In this document: positions 1-8,898 of the stretch, one piece after another
Layout of the letters: each line of letters starts with the position of its first letter
How positions within the stretch are numbered: the first letter of the stretch is position 1
Source: QHCA01 sp003244095
GTDB taxonomy: Bacteria > Actinomycetota > Actinomycetes > Mycobacteriales > QHCA01
Assembly: GCA_038329965.1 (NCBI GenBank)
Contig: JBBQNN010000010.1
Location: 1 to 64,000, forward strand
Length of the DNA stretch: 64,000 bases
Direction: 5' to 3'
Translations under genes and position numbers: made by a program
Notes under the pieces: generated by a model
The model's database searches: none
What the model was told of the DNA's origin: nothing
What the model saw: the letters and a program-made list of their open reading frames with translations, nothing else

Positions 1-2810
1 TCGGCGAACATGTCCTCGACCCAGGCGTGGAAGCGGGTCCCCCGGCGAGCGGCGGCGCTCGGCCGGCGCGGCATCGGCCGGGCCAGCTCGCGGGCCAGGC
101 CATCAGGATCACTGCCCATCCGGACGACCTGACTTGTGCTCAGCGACCTCGGCACCGGCACATCGTGCACCGGCACGCGCTCGGCGACGATCTCGGCCAG
201 CAGCAGGTCTGCCTCCTGCTCCCAGCGCCGCACCGTGGCCTGCTCGGCCAGGTCCAACCTGCCCGCAGCGGCTGGGTGTCCGCCGGAGGACGCCTCGCTC
301 ACCCGTTGGGCGGCCCAGCGCCGCCGGGCCAGCGCCTCGGTGTCGCGCGCGGCCGGCCAGGCCGTGTCCGGCGCCGCGACCAGCAGCGGGTTGGCCGGCT
401 CGTCCGCCGCCTCGGTCCAGGTGAGCAGGCCGGCTCCGGTCGCTCGCAGGAGGTCGCAGATCTCGAGCAGGTACGGCGCGGGCTCGCGCGGCTTGCGGCG
501 GGTCGGTGACCACCGGTGCCCGCTGACCAGCAGCAGCCGCCGGGCCCGGGTCAGCGCCACGTAGGCGAGCCGGCGCTCCTCCTCGGCCGACTCGTCGCGG
601 CACTGGGCCCGGAACGCGTCGATGGCCTTGGTCGTCCACTCGGCCGGATCGGCCGGCAGGTCGTCGGCATCGCCGCGCAGGCAGTAGGGCATTACGCGGG
701 CGTTGCCGGTCCACAGCGACCGGCCGCGGTCGGACGGGAAGGTGCCGTCCACCAGGCCGGGCACGGCGACCACGTCCCACTCCAGCCCCTTGGCCTTGTG
801 CACGGTGAGCAGCTTGACCGTGTCGGCGGCGGAGACCGTGCCCACGTCGAGGCCGTCCTCGGCCTCGCGGGCGGCCGCCAGCCAGTCGAGGAACGCCCGG
901 GGATCGGCCTCGCCCCCGGCGCCACCGGACTGCCGGCCGCTGAACCCCGCCGCGTGGTCGAGGAAGGCGGCCAGGTTGGCGCCGCGGGCGCCGGCCGGAA
1001 CGGCGCCTGCGGCCGTGAGCTCGACATCGAGCCCGATCGCCGTGACGATCTCGGCCACCGCCTCGACCACCGGCTGCTCCAGCACCCGCCGCAACCGGGT
1101 GATCTCCCCGGCAAGCAGCCGGAAGCGGGCGATGGCCTCGGGCGAGTAGTCGGCCGGGTCACCGGGGGACTCCACCGCCTCGGACAGGGACGCGACGTCG
1201 GTCGGGTCGACCCCCGCCGTCGCCTGGGCCAGCGCCGCCCCGCCGGTCGGGTCGTCGGTGGCGGCCCGGGACGCGGTGGCACCCGCGGCCAATCGGCGGG
1301 CCCGCCGGCCCAGTGCGGCAAGGTCGCGTGGCCCGATCGCCCAGCGTGGCCCGGTGAGCAACCGGACAAGCGCCGGATTGGCGGTCGGGTCGACCAGCAC
1401 CTCCAGGGTCGCGGTCACGTCGGCCACCTCGGGCACGTCGAGCAGGCCGCCCAGGCCCACCACCTCGACAGGCAGCCCGCGGGCCACCAGCCGCTCGTGC
1501 AGGGTGGCGAAGTCGGCCCGGCGGCGGCACAGGACGGCGACCTGGCCCGGGGCGACGCCGGCCGCCACCGCGGCGGCCACCTGGTCGGCGACCCAGCCGG
1601 CCTCGTCGAGCGCGGTCGGCAGGAGGGCGCACCGGGTCTCTCCGTCGGGCTCGGCACCGGACCGGGAGCGCAGCGCCCCGACCGGCACGTGCGGCCGGCG
1701 GGCGCCGGCCGACGCTGTCCGGAGGTCGGCAGAGACCGCGTTGGCCACCGCCAGCAGCCGGCCACCGCTGCGGAAATTGGTCGACAACTGGTAGGGCTGC
1801 GCACCCGGAGCACCGCCGAAATGGTCGAAGAACCGCAGGAGGTTGCCCACCGAGGCACCCCGCCAGCCGTAGATCGACTGGCACGGGTCGCCGACGGCGG
1901 TGACCGCGTGGCCGAGGGGGTACAGCAGCGACAGCAGCACCCGCTGGGCAACCCCGGTGTCCTGGTATTCGTCGAGCAGCACGAGGCGGTGCTCGGCCCG
2001 CTCCTCGTCACCGACCCGCGGGCAACGGGCGGCGATCTGCGCTGCCAGTGCCACCTGGTCGCCGAAGTCGACCGCCTCGACGGCCCGCTTGCGGTCTCGG
2101 TAGGCCTGGACGAGGTCGAGCAACTGGTCGCGGGCCCGGGCCGCGGCGGCGACCTCGAGCAGCGCCTTGGTCGGCTTGGGCAGCCCGCCGATCTCCTTTC
2201 CCAGCCGGTCGTCGAGGGCGCGAACCGCATCGAGGTCGACCAGGTGCTCGGACAGCTCGGCGTCGAGCTCGAGGACGTACCTGGTCACCGAGGCCGGGGT
2301 CCACGGCAGGTCGGGGAAGGGCCCGCGGGCCTGCCGCACGACGCGCCCGGCCAGCTGCCAGCGGCCGGCCTCGGTCAGCAGGATCGCCTGCGGCTCACGT
2401 CCGATGCGCAGGGCGTGATCGGCGAGGATGCGGGCGGCGTAGGCATGGTAGGTGGACACGGTCGGCAGGTCGTCGGTGCCTGCCTCGCGGCCGGCCTCGA
2501 TGTCGAGCGGCCGTGCGATCCGCAGCCGTCGCAGGGACTGCCGCACCTTGGCGGCCAGCTCGGCGGCGGCCTTGTTGGTGAACGTCAGCCCGAGCACCGC
2601 CGACGGCGCGAGCCCGTGCCAGGCGACCGCATGGACCACCCGGGCCGCCATGACGGTGGTCTTGCCCGAGCCGGCACCGGCGACGACGAGCTGTGGCGTC
2701 AGCGGCGCCGTGATCACGGCGAGCTGCTCGTCGGTGAACTCGCTGGCCAGCAGGGCACACAGGTAGCCGCCATCGACCGTGGGCACCGTCGGCGCAGAGG
2801 ATCTGATCAC
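1..2810 (-). CDS. adnB: AdnB-like UvrD-family helicase-nuclease, 3' end cut by window edge
   Basis: Motor subunit of the actinobacterial AdnAB double-strand-break resection complex (UvrD-type helicase plus RecB-like nuclease). About 936 codons are visible and the frame runs off the left edge with no stop. Translation shows Walker A GAGSGKT at residues 45-51, Walker B DEYQDT at 280-285, the motif III-like QSIYGWRGA, and late motifs HKAKGLEWD and VALTRARR. The last visible residues (GTRFHAWVEDMF) are the entry to the C-terminal nuclease domain, whose catalytic core lies outside the window. The start is the GTG at 2808-2810, which overlaps the adnA stop in GTGA, so the two are probably translationally coupled. 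The adnA-then-adnB order matches Rv3202c-Rv3201c. Confidence 0.93.
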   Translation of the reverse strand, partial: MIRSSAPTVPTVDGGYLCALLASEFTDEQLAVITAPLTPQLVVAGAGSGKTTVMAARVVHAVAWHGLAPSAVLGLTFTNKAAAELAAKVRQSLRRLRIARPLDIEAGREAGTDDLPTVSTYHAYAARILADHALRIGREPQAILLTEAGRWQLAGRVVRQARGPFPDLPWTPASVTRYVLELDAELSEHLVDLDAVRALDDRLGKEIGGLPKPTKALLEVAAAARARDQLLDLVQAYRDRKRAVEAVDFGDQVALAAQIAARCPRVGDEERAEHRLVLLDEYQDTGVAQRVLLSLLYPLGHAVTAVGDPCQSIYGWRGASVGNLLRFFDHFGGAPGAQPYQLSTNFRSGGRLLAVANAVSADLRTASAGARRPHVPVGALRSRSGAEPDGETRCALLPTALDEAGWVADQVAAAVAAGVAPGQVAVLCRRRADFATLHERLVARGLPVEVVGLGGLLDVPEVADVTATLEVLVDPTANPALVRLLTGPRWAIGPRDLAALGRRARRLAAGATASRAATDDPTGGAALAQATAGVDPTDVASLSEAVESPGDPADYSPEAIARFRLLAGEITRLRRVLEQPVVEAVAEIVTAIGLDVELTAAGAVPAGARGANLAAFLDHAAGFSGRQSGGAGGEADPRAFLDWLAAAREAEDGLDVGTVSAADTVKLLTVHKAKGLEWDVVAVPGLVDGTFPSDRGRSLWTGNARVMPYCLRGDADDLPADPAEWTTKAIDAFRAQCRDESAEEERRLAYVALTRARRLLLVSGHRWSPTRRKPREPAPYLLEICDLLRATGAGLLTWTEAADEPANPLLVAAPDTAWPAARDTEALARRRWAAQRVSEASSGGHPAAAGRLDLAEQATVRRWEQEADLLLAEIVAERVPVHDVPVPRSLSTSQVVRMGSDPDGLARELARPMPRRPSAAARRGTRFHAWVEDMFA

Positions 2811-5800
2811 GTCACCACCTGGCCGCCGGCGTCCTGCGCGGGGCAGGCTCGACGAAAGGCGCACCGCTCGCACCGGTCGTTGGGCCGGGCCGGGAAGGAC
2901 TCGGTCAGGACCGCCGCGACCATGCCGCGCAGCGCCGCAGCCACCGCCCCCCCGCCGGCCGGCAGAGCCTCCTGTCGCTGTACGGACGGCGAGCCGTCGG
3001 CCCTGCCGTCGACGAGTTGCACCAGCTCGGCACCACCGGACTCGCTGCCGCCGCTCGTGGCGTCGGCGAAGGCGCCGGCCTGCGTCGCGAGCTGGTAGAA
3101 GCCCAGCTGCAGGTCGGCTGCCACGTCGGCCTGGCTCGGCTTGCTGTTGGCGGTCTTGAAGTCGACGACGTGCAGCCGGCCGTCGGCGTCGGCGTCGAGC
3201 CGGTCGACCGTGCCGCCCAGCGTCGCGCCGGCGTAGTCCACCGGGCCGAACGGCACCTCGCTGCCGAGGTGTTCGCGGTCGTTGGTCCGCAACCACTCGC
3301 GCAGCCGCAGCAACGCGGCACGGGCCGTGCCCTTCTGCCTCTCGGCCTGCCACTCGGCCTCGAAGCCCAGTGACTCCCACACGGAGTCGACCCGGCCGAG
3401 CAGCCCGTCGATGTCCTCGGCGGCCGGACCGGTGGACATCAGCCGGGCCAGCGCGTGCAGGACGGTGCCGAAGCCCTGGGCCGCGGTGGCCGGGGCGGCG
3501 GCCCCCGCCTCTCGCTCGAGAAACCACCGCAACGGGCACCGCTCGAAGGCCGCCAGCGCCGAGGCCGACAGGCGCACCGGCTCCCCCGCCGGCCGGACCG
3601 GCCCGGCACCCGGTGTCGGCTCGGCCATCCCCCACCACTGCGCGGGCACGGCGGCCTCGACCGCGGGTCGCCCGTCGTCGCCCGGGGCCGCCAGTCGCGC
3701 CAGCACGCTCGCGGCGGCCGACCGTAGCGGCTCGCTCGCCGCCGGATCGACCGCCGCCCGGCGCAGCCGGCCGGCCAGCGACCGGGCCGACAGCAACCGG
3801 TCGGGCGCCGACACCGGCGGAGGGATCTCGATATCGAGCTCCTCGACGAAGCGCGACGGCCGCGGCCCGGCGTCGTCGGCCGCCTGCACCGCCGTCACGA
3901 GCAGCTGCCGCCGGGCCCGGGTGATCGCCACGTAGAACAGCCGTCGCTCGTCGACGAGCAGGGTGGCGGGAGACGTGGGCGGCTCGACCCCGGCGCGGCC
4001 GAACCGGTCGGCGCCGAGCAGCGACCCGCGGCGGCGCACGTCGGGCCACTCGCCGTCCTGCACTCCGGCGACGACCACCAGGTCCCACTCGAGGCCCTTG
4101 GCCCGGTGGGCGGTCAGCAGCCGCACGCCGCCGAGGGCCTGCACGCCCTCCACCCGGCTGGCCGGCGGAATCTCCTGCGCATCGAGCTCGGCCAGCAGCA
4201 GGCTCACGCCGGCATGCGGCCGGCTCTCCTCGAACCTGGCCAGGGACTCGAACAGCGCGACCACCGCATCGAGGTCGCGGTCGGCGGCCCGCCCGGCCTG
4301 CCCGCCCGCCCTCGACGCCTCGGCCAGCCGCAGCGGCCAGCCGCTGCGCTCCCACACCGCCCACAGGGCCAGCTCGGCCGACCCGTGCCCGGCCAGTGCC
4401 TCCCGCGCGGCGTCGACCAGGTCGACGAGACGGCGGGCGCCCGCGGCGACTCCCCCGCCGAACTCGGCCAGCCGGGCCGGTTCGCGCAGTGCCTCGGCGA
4501 TCAGGTCGACAGCGGGCCGCGGGTACGCCGGCGGCAACCCCGGGTCGCTCACACGGCGCTCGACGTCGGCAGCCCGCTCGCGGGCCCGTAGCGCCCGGCC
4601 GAGCCGGCGCAGCTGGGCCGGGCCGGCCCGCACCAACGGCGAGCCGAGCAGGTCCAGCAGCTCTCCGGGGCGCAGCGACGCGATGTCGCCGGCCGCCCTC
4701 AACACCAGCAGCAGCGGTGCGACGGCCGGATCGCGGGCGATCGGCACCTCGTCGCTGGCCACCGCCACCGGCACCCCGGCCGCGACCAGCGCCCGGCGCA
4801 GCACCGGCAGCGAGCGCACCCCGGACCTGACCAGCACCGCCATCTCCGACCAGGGCATCGGCGCCCCCGCCACGTCGGGCTCCAGCCGGCCGAGGTGCGC
4901 ACGACGCAGCAGGTCGGCGATCGCCGTGGCCTCGTCGGCGGCTGTACCGAAGATCGCCACCGCGACGCTCCCGTCGGGCACGGTCGGCGCCGGCAGGACC
5001 GCACGGTGGGCGAGCAGGCTGGCCACCGGGAGGCCCGGCGCCGGCAGGCCGGCGGCGACGCGACGCGAGACCCCCAGCAGGGCCGGGCCCGACCGTCGCG
5101 ACACGCCGAGCGAGAGCACCGGTGCGGGCGCACCTCGGCCGCGGAAGCGCAGCGGGAAATCGAGCAGGCACGACACGTCGGCCCCGCGGAACCGGTAGAT
5201 CGACTGGTCGGGGTCGCCCACCACGACGAGATCGCGGCCGTCACCGGCCAGCAGTTGCAGCATCTGCTCCTGCGCGGGGTCGGTGTCCTGGTACTCGTCG
5301 ACGAAGTAGGCGCGGTAGCGGTCGCGCACCGCGGCCAGCACCGTCAGGTCGGACTCCAGCAGCCGCAGCGCCTCGGCGACCAGCTCGGCGTAGTCGGTCT
5401 CGCGACCCCGCAGCACCTGGGAGAACTCGTCGAAGAAGTCGGCGGCCGCGCGCCAGTCGTCGCGACCCTCACGGCGGGCCAGCACCCGCAGGTCGTCGGC
5501 GCCGAGCGCCCGCTCGCGCAGCCGGTCGAGCAGGTCGGCGACCTCCTGGGCGAAGCCGCGCGTGGTGAGGCACTGCCGCAGGTCGTCCGGCCACCGGGTG
5601 CTGCCCTGCCCGGCGGCGTCACCGGCCAGCAGGTCCCGGATGCGGACCAGCCTCTCCGGCCCGGACAGCAGCCGGGGAACGCCGTCGCCGTAGGCGGAGA
5701 CCAGGGCCGAGCAGAACGCGTGGAAGGTGTAGGCGGCCGGCTCCGACAGCGTGCGGCCCAGCCGGCCGGCGATCCGCTCGCGCAGCTCGTCGGCGGCCTT

Positions 5801-6025
5801 GCGGCTGAACGTCAGCACCAGGACCTGCTCGGGCGACAGCCCCCGCGAGACCCGGTCAGCCACGGCCTCCACCAGGGTCGTGGTCTTGCCGGTGCCGGGC
5901 CCGGCGAGCACCAGCAGCGGGCCGCCGGGATGGGCGACAACGGCTCGCTGGCTCGCATCGAGCACCGGCACGGCGACGGGTCCGAGGGAGGCCGGCACCA
6001 GCCGGTAGGACGCCTCAGGACTCAC
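2807..6025 (-). CDS. adnA: AdnA-like helicase-nuclease subunit
   Basis: First subunit of the AdnAB resection complex, 1,072 residues, close to the mycobacterial length. Seen: Walker A GPGTGKT at 42-48, DEYQDT at 243-248, QSIYRFRGA, the late motif AITRARRQL, and a C-terminal PD-(D/E)XK nuclease with VVDFK at 953-957 preceded by GTVDRLD. Cysteines at 1052, 1055 and 1061 (C-x2-C-x5-C), with an upstream CPLRW cysteine, match the iron-sulfur staple of AddB/AdnB-type nucleases. The start is the GTG at 6023-6025: a longer in-frame reading to 6175 exists, but it overlaps the coding sequence of the upstream repair gene on the same strand. No strong ribosome site is visible. It lies 31 bp after the ATL gene, probably in one transcript. 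Confidence 0.92.
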   Translation of the reverse strand: MSPEASYRLVPASLGPVAVPVLDASQRAVVAHPGGPLLVLAGPGTGKTTTLVEAVADRVSRGLSPEQVLVLTFSRKAADELRERIAGRLGRTLSEPAAYTFHAFCSALVSAYGDGVPRLLSGPERLVRIRDLLAGDAAGQGSTRWPDDLRQCLTTRGFAQEVADLLDRLRERALGADDLRVLARREGRDDWRAAADFFDEFSQVLRGRETDYAELVAEALRLLESDLTVLAAVRDRYRAYFVDEYQDTDPAQEQMLQLLAGDGRDLVVVGDPDQSIYRFRGADVSCLLDFPLRFRGRGAPAPVLSLGVSRRSGPALLGVSRRVAAGLPAPGLPVASLLAHRAVLPAPTVPDGSVAVAIFGTAADEATAIADLLRRAHLGRLEPDVAGAPMPWSEMAVLVRSGVRSLPVLRRALVAAGVPVAVASDEVPIARDPAVAPLLLVLRAAGDIASLRPGELLDLLGSPLVRAGPAQLRRLGRALRARERAADVERRVSDPGLPPAYPRPAVDLIAEALREPARLAEFGGGVAAGARRLVDLVDAAREALAGHGSAELALWAVWERSGWPLRLAEASRAGGQAGRAADRDLDAVVALFESLARFEESRPHAGVSLLLAELDAQEIPPASRVEGVQALGGVRLLTAHRAKGLEWDLVVVAGVQDGEWPDVRRRGSLLGADRFGRAGVEPPTSPATLLVDERRLFYVAITRARRQLLVTAVQAADDAGPRPSRFVEELDIEIPPPVSAPDRLLSARSLAGRLRRAAVDPAASEPLRSAAASVLARLAAPGDDGRPAVEAAVPAQWWGMAEPTPGAGPVRPAGEPVRLSASALAAFERCPLRWFLEREAGAAAPATAAQGFGTVLHALARLMSTGPAAEDIDGLLGRVDSVWESLGFEAEWQAERQKGTARAALLRLREWLRTNDREHLGSEVPFGPVDYAGATLGGTVDRLDADADGRLHVVDFKTANSKPSQADVAADLQLGFYQLATQAGAFADATSGGSESGGAELVQLVDGRADGSPSVQRQEALPAGGGAVAAALRGMVAAVLTESFPARPNDRCERCAFRRACPAQDAGGQVVT

Positions 6026-6056
6026 AGCACCGAATCGAACCAGCGGGGTACGACAC

Positions 6057-6356
6057 TCACCGCCCGTCCCACCGATCGCGCCCGAGGTCGACCCGGTCGT
6101 CGCGCACCGCCACGCCTTCGGCGCGCAGGCGCCGGGCCGCCTCGGCCTCGTGCGCCGGGGGCAGCCGCCCGTCACCGTAGACCACCCGGTGCCAGGGCAC
6201 CTCGCTGCCGTACTTCGCCATCACGGCACCCACCGCTCGCGGAGCGCGTACCCCGACGTATTCCGCCACATCGCCGTACGTCATGACAGAGCCGGCCGGG
6301 ATCCGATCGACCGCGTCGAGCACCAGCCGGGCGAAGTCGGACAGTTCGGAGGGCAC
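6057..6356 (-). CDS. Alkyltransferase-like (ATL) DNA repair protein
   Basis: 99 residues of the MGMT/Ogt fold. The alkyl-accepting cysteine motif PCHRV is replaced by PWHRV (Pro54-Trp55-His56-Arg57-Val58). In known ATL proteins this change means that O6-alkylguanine is bound and flagged for nucleotide excision repair rather than dealkylated. The length fits ATLs, which lack the N-terminal Ada/Ogt domain. The N-terminal SVMTYGDVAEYVG segment is the usual helix-turn-helix entry. It sits directly upstream of adnAB and 21 bp downstream of moeZ; an ATL-type gene near moeB1 and adnAB is also found in mycobacteria. Function is by family; catalytic loss is read directly from the sequence. Confidence 0.9.
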   Translation of the reverse strand: MPSELSDFARLVLDAVDRIPAGSVMTYGDVAEYVGVRAPRAVGAVMAKYGSEVPWHRVVYGDGRLPPAHEAEAARRLRAEGVAVRDDRVDLGRDRWDGR

Positions 6357-6377
6357 CCGCCGAACGCTAGCGAATCG

Positions 6378-7556
6378 TCAGTACGTGGGCAGCGCCTTGT
6401 CGACCTGCGTGGCCCAGGCGGTCACGCCGCCCTGGACGTGCCGGGCACCGGTGAAGCCCGCCGCCTTGAGGGCGGCAAGGGCCTCTGCCGAGCGCACGCC
6501 GGTCTTGCAGTAGAGCACCACCGGCTTCTCCTGCGGGATGCTCGCCAGCGCCCGGCCGGACAGGATCTCGTCCTTGGGAATGAGCACGGAGCCGGGGATC
6601 TTGACGATCTCGTACTCGGCCGGCTCGCGGACGTCGACCAGGAAGATGTCTTCGCCGCTGCCCACCAGATCGGCCAGCTCCTGCGCGGTGATGGTCGAGC
6701 CCGCCGCGGCCTCGCTGGCCTCGGTCGACACGACGCCGCAGAACTCCTCGTAGTCGATCAGCCCGGTGATCGTGGGGTTCTTGCCGCAGATGGGGCATTC
6801 GGGGTCCTTGCGCACGTTGATCGTGCGCCACGACGACTCCAGGGCGTCGTAGATCTGCAGCCGGCCGACGAGCGACTGCCCGATACCGGTCATCACCTTG
6901 ATCGCCTCCGTCGCCTGCACCGAACCGATCGACCCGCACAGCACGCCGAGCACCCCGCCCTCCGCGCACGAGGGCACCATGCCCGGTGGCGGCGGCTCCG
7001 GGTAGAGGCAGCGGTAGCAGGGGCCGTGCTCGGCCCAGAACACCGACGCCTGCCCGTCGAAGCGGTAGATCGAGCCCCACACGTAGGGCTTGCCGAGCAG
7101 CACGCAGGCGTCGTTGACCAGGTAACGGGTGGCGAAGTTGTCCGTACCGTCGACGATCAGGTCGTAGGGCTCCAGGATCTCCAGCGCGTTGGAGGACTCC
7201 AGCCGCTCGGCGTGGATGATCACGTCGACATACGGGTTGATCTCGCGGATGGTGTCGCGGGCCGACGCGGCCTTGAGCCGGTCGACATCGCTCTGGCCGT
7301 GGATGATCTGGCGTTGCAGGTTGGACTCGTCGACGGTGTCGAAGTCCACGATGCCCAGCGTGCCCACGCCGGCCGCGGCGAGGTACATCAGCACCGGTGA
7401 GCCCAGGCCGCCCGCACCGATCGCGAGCACCTTGGCGTTCTTCAGCCGCTTCTGACCGTCCATCGCGACGTCAGGAATGATCAGGTGCCTGCTGTAGCGG
7501 CGGACTTCGTCGACGGACAGTTCCGATGCTGGCTCGACCAGCGGCGGCAAGGACAC
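6378..7556 (-). CDS. moeZ: MoeZ-type adenylyltransferase-sulfurtransferase (ThiF + rhodanese)
   Basis: 392 residues. It activates the C-terminus of sulfur carrier proteins (CysO, MoaD2, ThiS type) by adenylation and then thiocarboxylates them, feeding cysteine, molybdopterin or thiamine synthesis. The N-terminal ThiF/MoeB domain has GAGGLG at 48-53, the DNF nucleotide loop, and zinc cysteine pairs (CYRC and CPIC). The C-terminal rhodanese domain carries the active loop with Cys350 (CKTGVR). I start at the GTG at 7554-7556, not the upstream ATG at 7577: GAGGAG lies 5-6 bases before the GTG and the protein then begins SLPPLVEP, the usual family N-terminus. A SigR/SigH-like promoter precedes it at 7597-7623. 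Confidence 0.95.
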   Translation of the reverse strand: MSLPPLVEPASELSVDEVRRYSRHLIIPDVAMDGQKRLKNAKVLAIGAGGLGSPVLMYLAAAGVGTLGIVDFDTVDESNLQRQIIHGQSDVDRLKAASARDTIREINPYVDVIIHAERLESSNALEILEPYDLIVDGTDNFATRYLVNDACVLLGKPYVWGSIYRFDGQASVFWAEHGPCYRCLYPEPPPPGMVPSCAEGGVLGVLCGSIGSVQATEAIKVMTGIGQSLVGRLQIYDALESSWRTINVRKDPECPICGKNPTITGLIDYEEFCGVVSTEASEAAAGSTITAQELADLVGSGEDIFLVDVREPAEYEIVKIPGSVLIPKDEILSGRALASIPQEKPVVLYCKTGVRSAEALAALKAAGFTGARHVQGGVTAWATQVDKALPTY

Positions 7557-7596
7557 GGCATCTCCTCGTACGGTCACAGGGGCTTCTTACTCTCGC

Positions 7597-7623
7597 AACC
7601 CACGACCGCGGGAACCGATTCCC
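7597..7623 (-). promoter_or_regulatory. SigR/SigH-type promoter for moeZ
   Basis: On the minus strand, -35 GGGAAT (7623-7618) and -10 GTT (7599-7597) are separated by exactly 18 bases. This fits the GGAAT-N18-GTT consensus of actinobacterial thiol-oxidative sigma factors (Streptomyces SigR, mycobacterial SigH). The predicted transcript start is near 7590, giving a leader of about 35 bases that contains the moeZ ribosome site. From memory, moeB/moeZ is a known member of both regulons. Confidence 0.7.
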
Positions 7624-7627
7624 GCAC

Positions 7628-8491
7628 TCAGGGGTACGGCCAGGCGTTGTGCCGGCAGCCCTGCATGCCCAGGGTCTGCTGCTGCATGACCGGGGCGAGC
7701 GCGCCGGCGCGTGGGCAGAACCGGTGAGAGTGGCCCAGCCCGTGGCCGACCTCGTGGTTGACCATGTACTGCCGGTACGTGGTCATGTCCGCGGTGTACC
7801 CGGGCACGCCGGTCTCCCACCGGGCCTGGTTGAGCATCGCCCGCCCGCGGCTGTCGAAGCAGGAGGTGAAGCCGTTGGTGTTCAGCGGCGCGCAGTAGCG
7901 GTCGACCGTACGCGGCGAGGCCAGCGTCACCCGGAACGACACCGGCCCGGAGTCGACCCGCTGCACCGACACGGCACCGCCGTGTGTCCAGCTGCGCGGG
8001 TCGCCGAGGGTGCGCTCCACGAACGCCGCGAACGCCTGGGGGTCCTCGCCCAGCCCGCCCTCGACCTCGACCATGTAGCGCTTGAGCGGCCCGGTGCCGT
8101 ACTGCTTTCCGGTTCCGGGCACCACGGCGAGCTGGCCGTTGCCGGCCGCGACCACCGCGACGTGTGACGGGGGCGCGGCGGAGTGCAGCGCGCTGCTGGG
8201 CACCACGGACGGGACCGCGCGCACGGTCGCTTCGGCCGGCTGGTCGCCGAGAGCGCTGGGCCGGTGGGTGACCTGCCAGAACCACCCGGCGGTCACCACG
8301 ACCAGCAGCGTGATCATGACGGTACGGCGCCGCCGGCGCATCATCTCCGCCCGCGCGCGGGTCCGGGCCAGGCGGGAGGCGGCCAGCCGGACCTGCTCCG
8401 GGTCGTCCGTCAGCTGCCGGTGCGCAGCCGTCCGCGGGCTGGCGGGTCGGTGACTGGGCGGTCGAGCAGGCGCCTGCCGGGATGGGCTCAC
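7628..8491 (-). CDS. DUF3152 membrane-anchored or secreted zinc-protease-like protein
   Basis: 287 residues with one membrane segment at about 57-72 after an arginine-rich cytoplasmic tail, then an extracellular domain. The complete metzincin-like zinc motif HEVGHGLGHSH is present (His246, Glu247, His250, Gly253, His256), followed by several cysteines likely to form disulfides. It is a homologue of the DUF3152 family next to moeZ in mycobacteria (Rv3207c position). Protease activity is inferred only from the motif; no substrate is known. The start is a GTG at 8489-8491; no strong ribosome site is seen. Its stop lies 37 bp before the moeZ promoter, so the two genes are probably transcribed separately. 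Confidence 0.85.
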   Translation of the reverse strand: MSPSRQAPARPPSHRPASPRTAAHRQLTDDPEQVRLAASRLARTRARAEMMRRRRRTVMITLLVVVTAGWFWQVTHRPSALGDQPAEATVRAVPSVVPSSALHSAAPPSHVAVVAAGNGQLAVVPGTGKQYGTGPLKRYMVEVEGGLGEDPQAFAAFVERTLGDPRSWTHGGAVSVQRVDSGPVSFRVTLASPRTVDRYCAPLNTNGFTSCFDSRGRAMLNQARWETGVPGYTADMTTYRQYMVNHEVGHGLGHSHRFCPRAGALAPVMQQQTLGMQGCRHNAWPYP

Positions 8492-8598
8492 GCCCTACAC
8501 ATTCCCACGTCGCCCGAACTCCTCCGGCATTTGCGGTGTGGCGCGTCGCGCTAGCGGGAATTGAGCCGGAGTCGTATCCAACGAGGAGGTGTGCACCT

Positions 8599-8772
8599 AT
8601 GGGTGCCGAGGACAAGATGAAGAACAAGGCTCAGACCATGAAGGGAACGGCCAAGGAGAAGCTCGGCGACGCAACCGATGACGAGTCGATGCAGGCCGAG
8701 GGCCAAGCGGACAAGACCGCCGGCAACCTGAAGCAGGCGGGCGAGAAGATCAAGGACGCGTTCAAGAGCTAG
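8599..8772 (+). CDS. CsbD family stress-response protein
   Basis: 57 residues, highly charged and without cysteine: KMKNKAQTMKGTAKEKLGD, then EGQADKTAGNLKQAGEKIKDAF. This is the standard CsbD helical repeat. CsbD is a general-stress protein in Bacillus; its molecular role is unclear. The start is the ATG at 8599, 7 bases after a strong GAGGAGG at 8583-8589. A GTGT-N16-GGGAAT pair about 50 bp upstream loosely resembles a SigB/SigF general-stress promoter, but this is weak. It is a single-gene unit ending in a GC-rich hairpin, convergent with the next gene. Confidence 0.93.
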   Translation: MGAEDKMKNKAQTMKGTAKEKLGDATDDESMQAEGQADKTAGNLKQAGEKIKDAFKS

Positions 8773-8785
8773 GACGTAGGACCGC

Positions 8786-8818
8786 CCAGGCCGGTCCCGG
8801 CTACCCGGGCCGGCCTGG
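8786..8818 (+). terminator. GC-rich hairpin after csbD
   Basis: The arms CCAGGCCGG-T-CCCGG and CCGGG-CCGGCCTGG pair over 14 bp with one bulged T and a loop of about 4 bases. There is no T-run, as is usual for high-G+C actinobacteria. It lies 14 bp after the csbD stop and between convergent genes. Confidence 0.6.
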
Positions 8819-8857
8819 CGGCCATCCGGGCGGCGGCTCCGCCCCCGACTGCTCGTG

Positions 8858-8896
8858 ATCCAGGCCTGGGCAGGCCGGTACCAGCCGGGCCTGGAT
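8858..8896 (-). terminator. Hairpin after the 8899-9732 gene
   Basis: ATCCAGGCC at 8858-8866 and GGCCTGGAT at 8888-8896 are perfect 9-bp inverted arms around a GC-rich loop. The hairpin sits immediately downstream of the stop codon of the minus-strand gene, as expected for its terminator. Confidence 0.55.
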
Positions 8897-8898
8897 CT

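Noticed and set aside
516..3098. 860-codon plus-strand open frame at the left edge
   Set aside because: It is antisense to adnB, whose helicase motifs are intact on the other strand.
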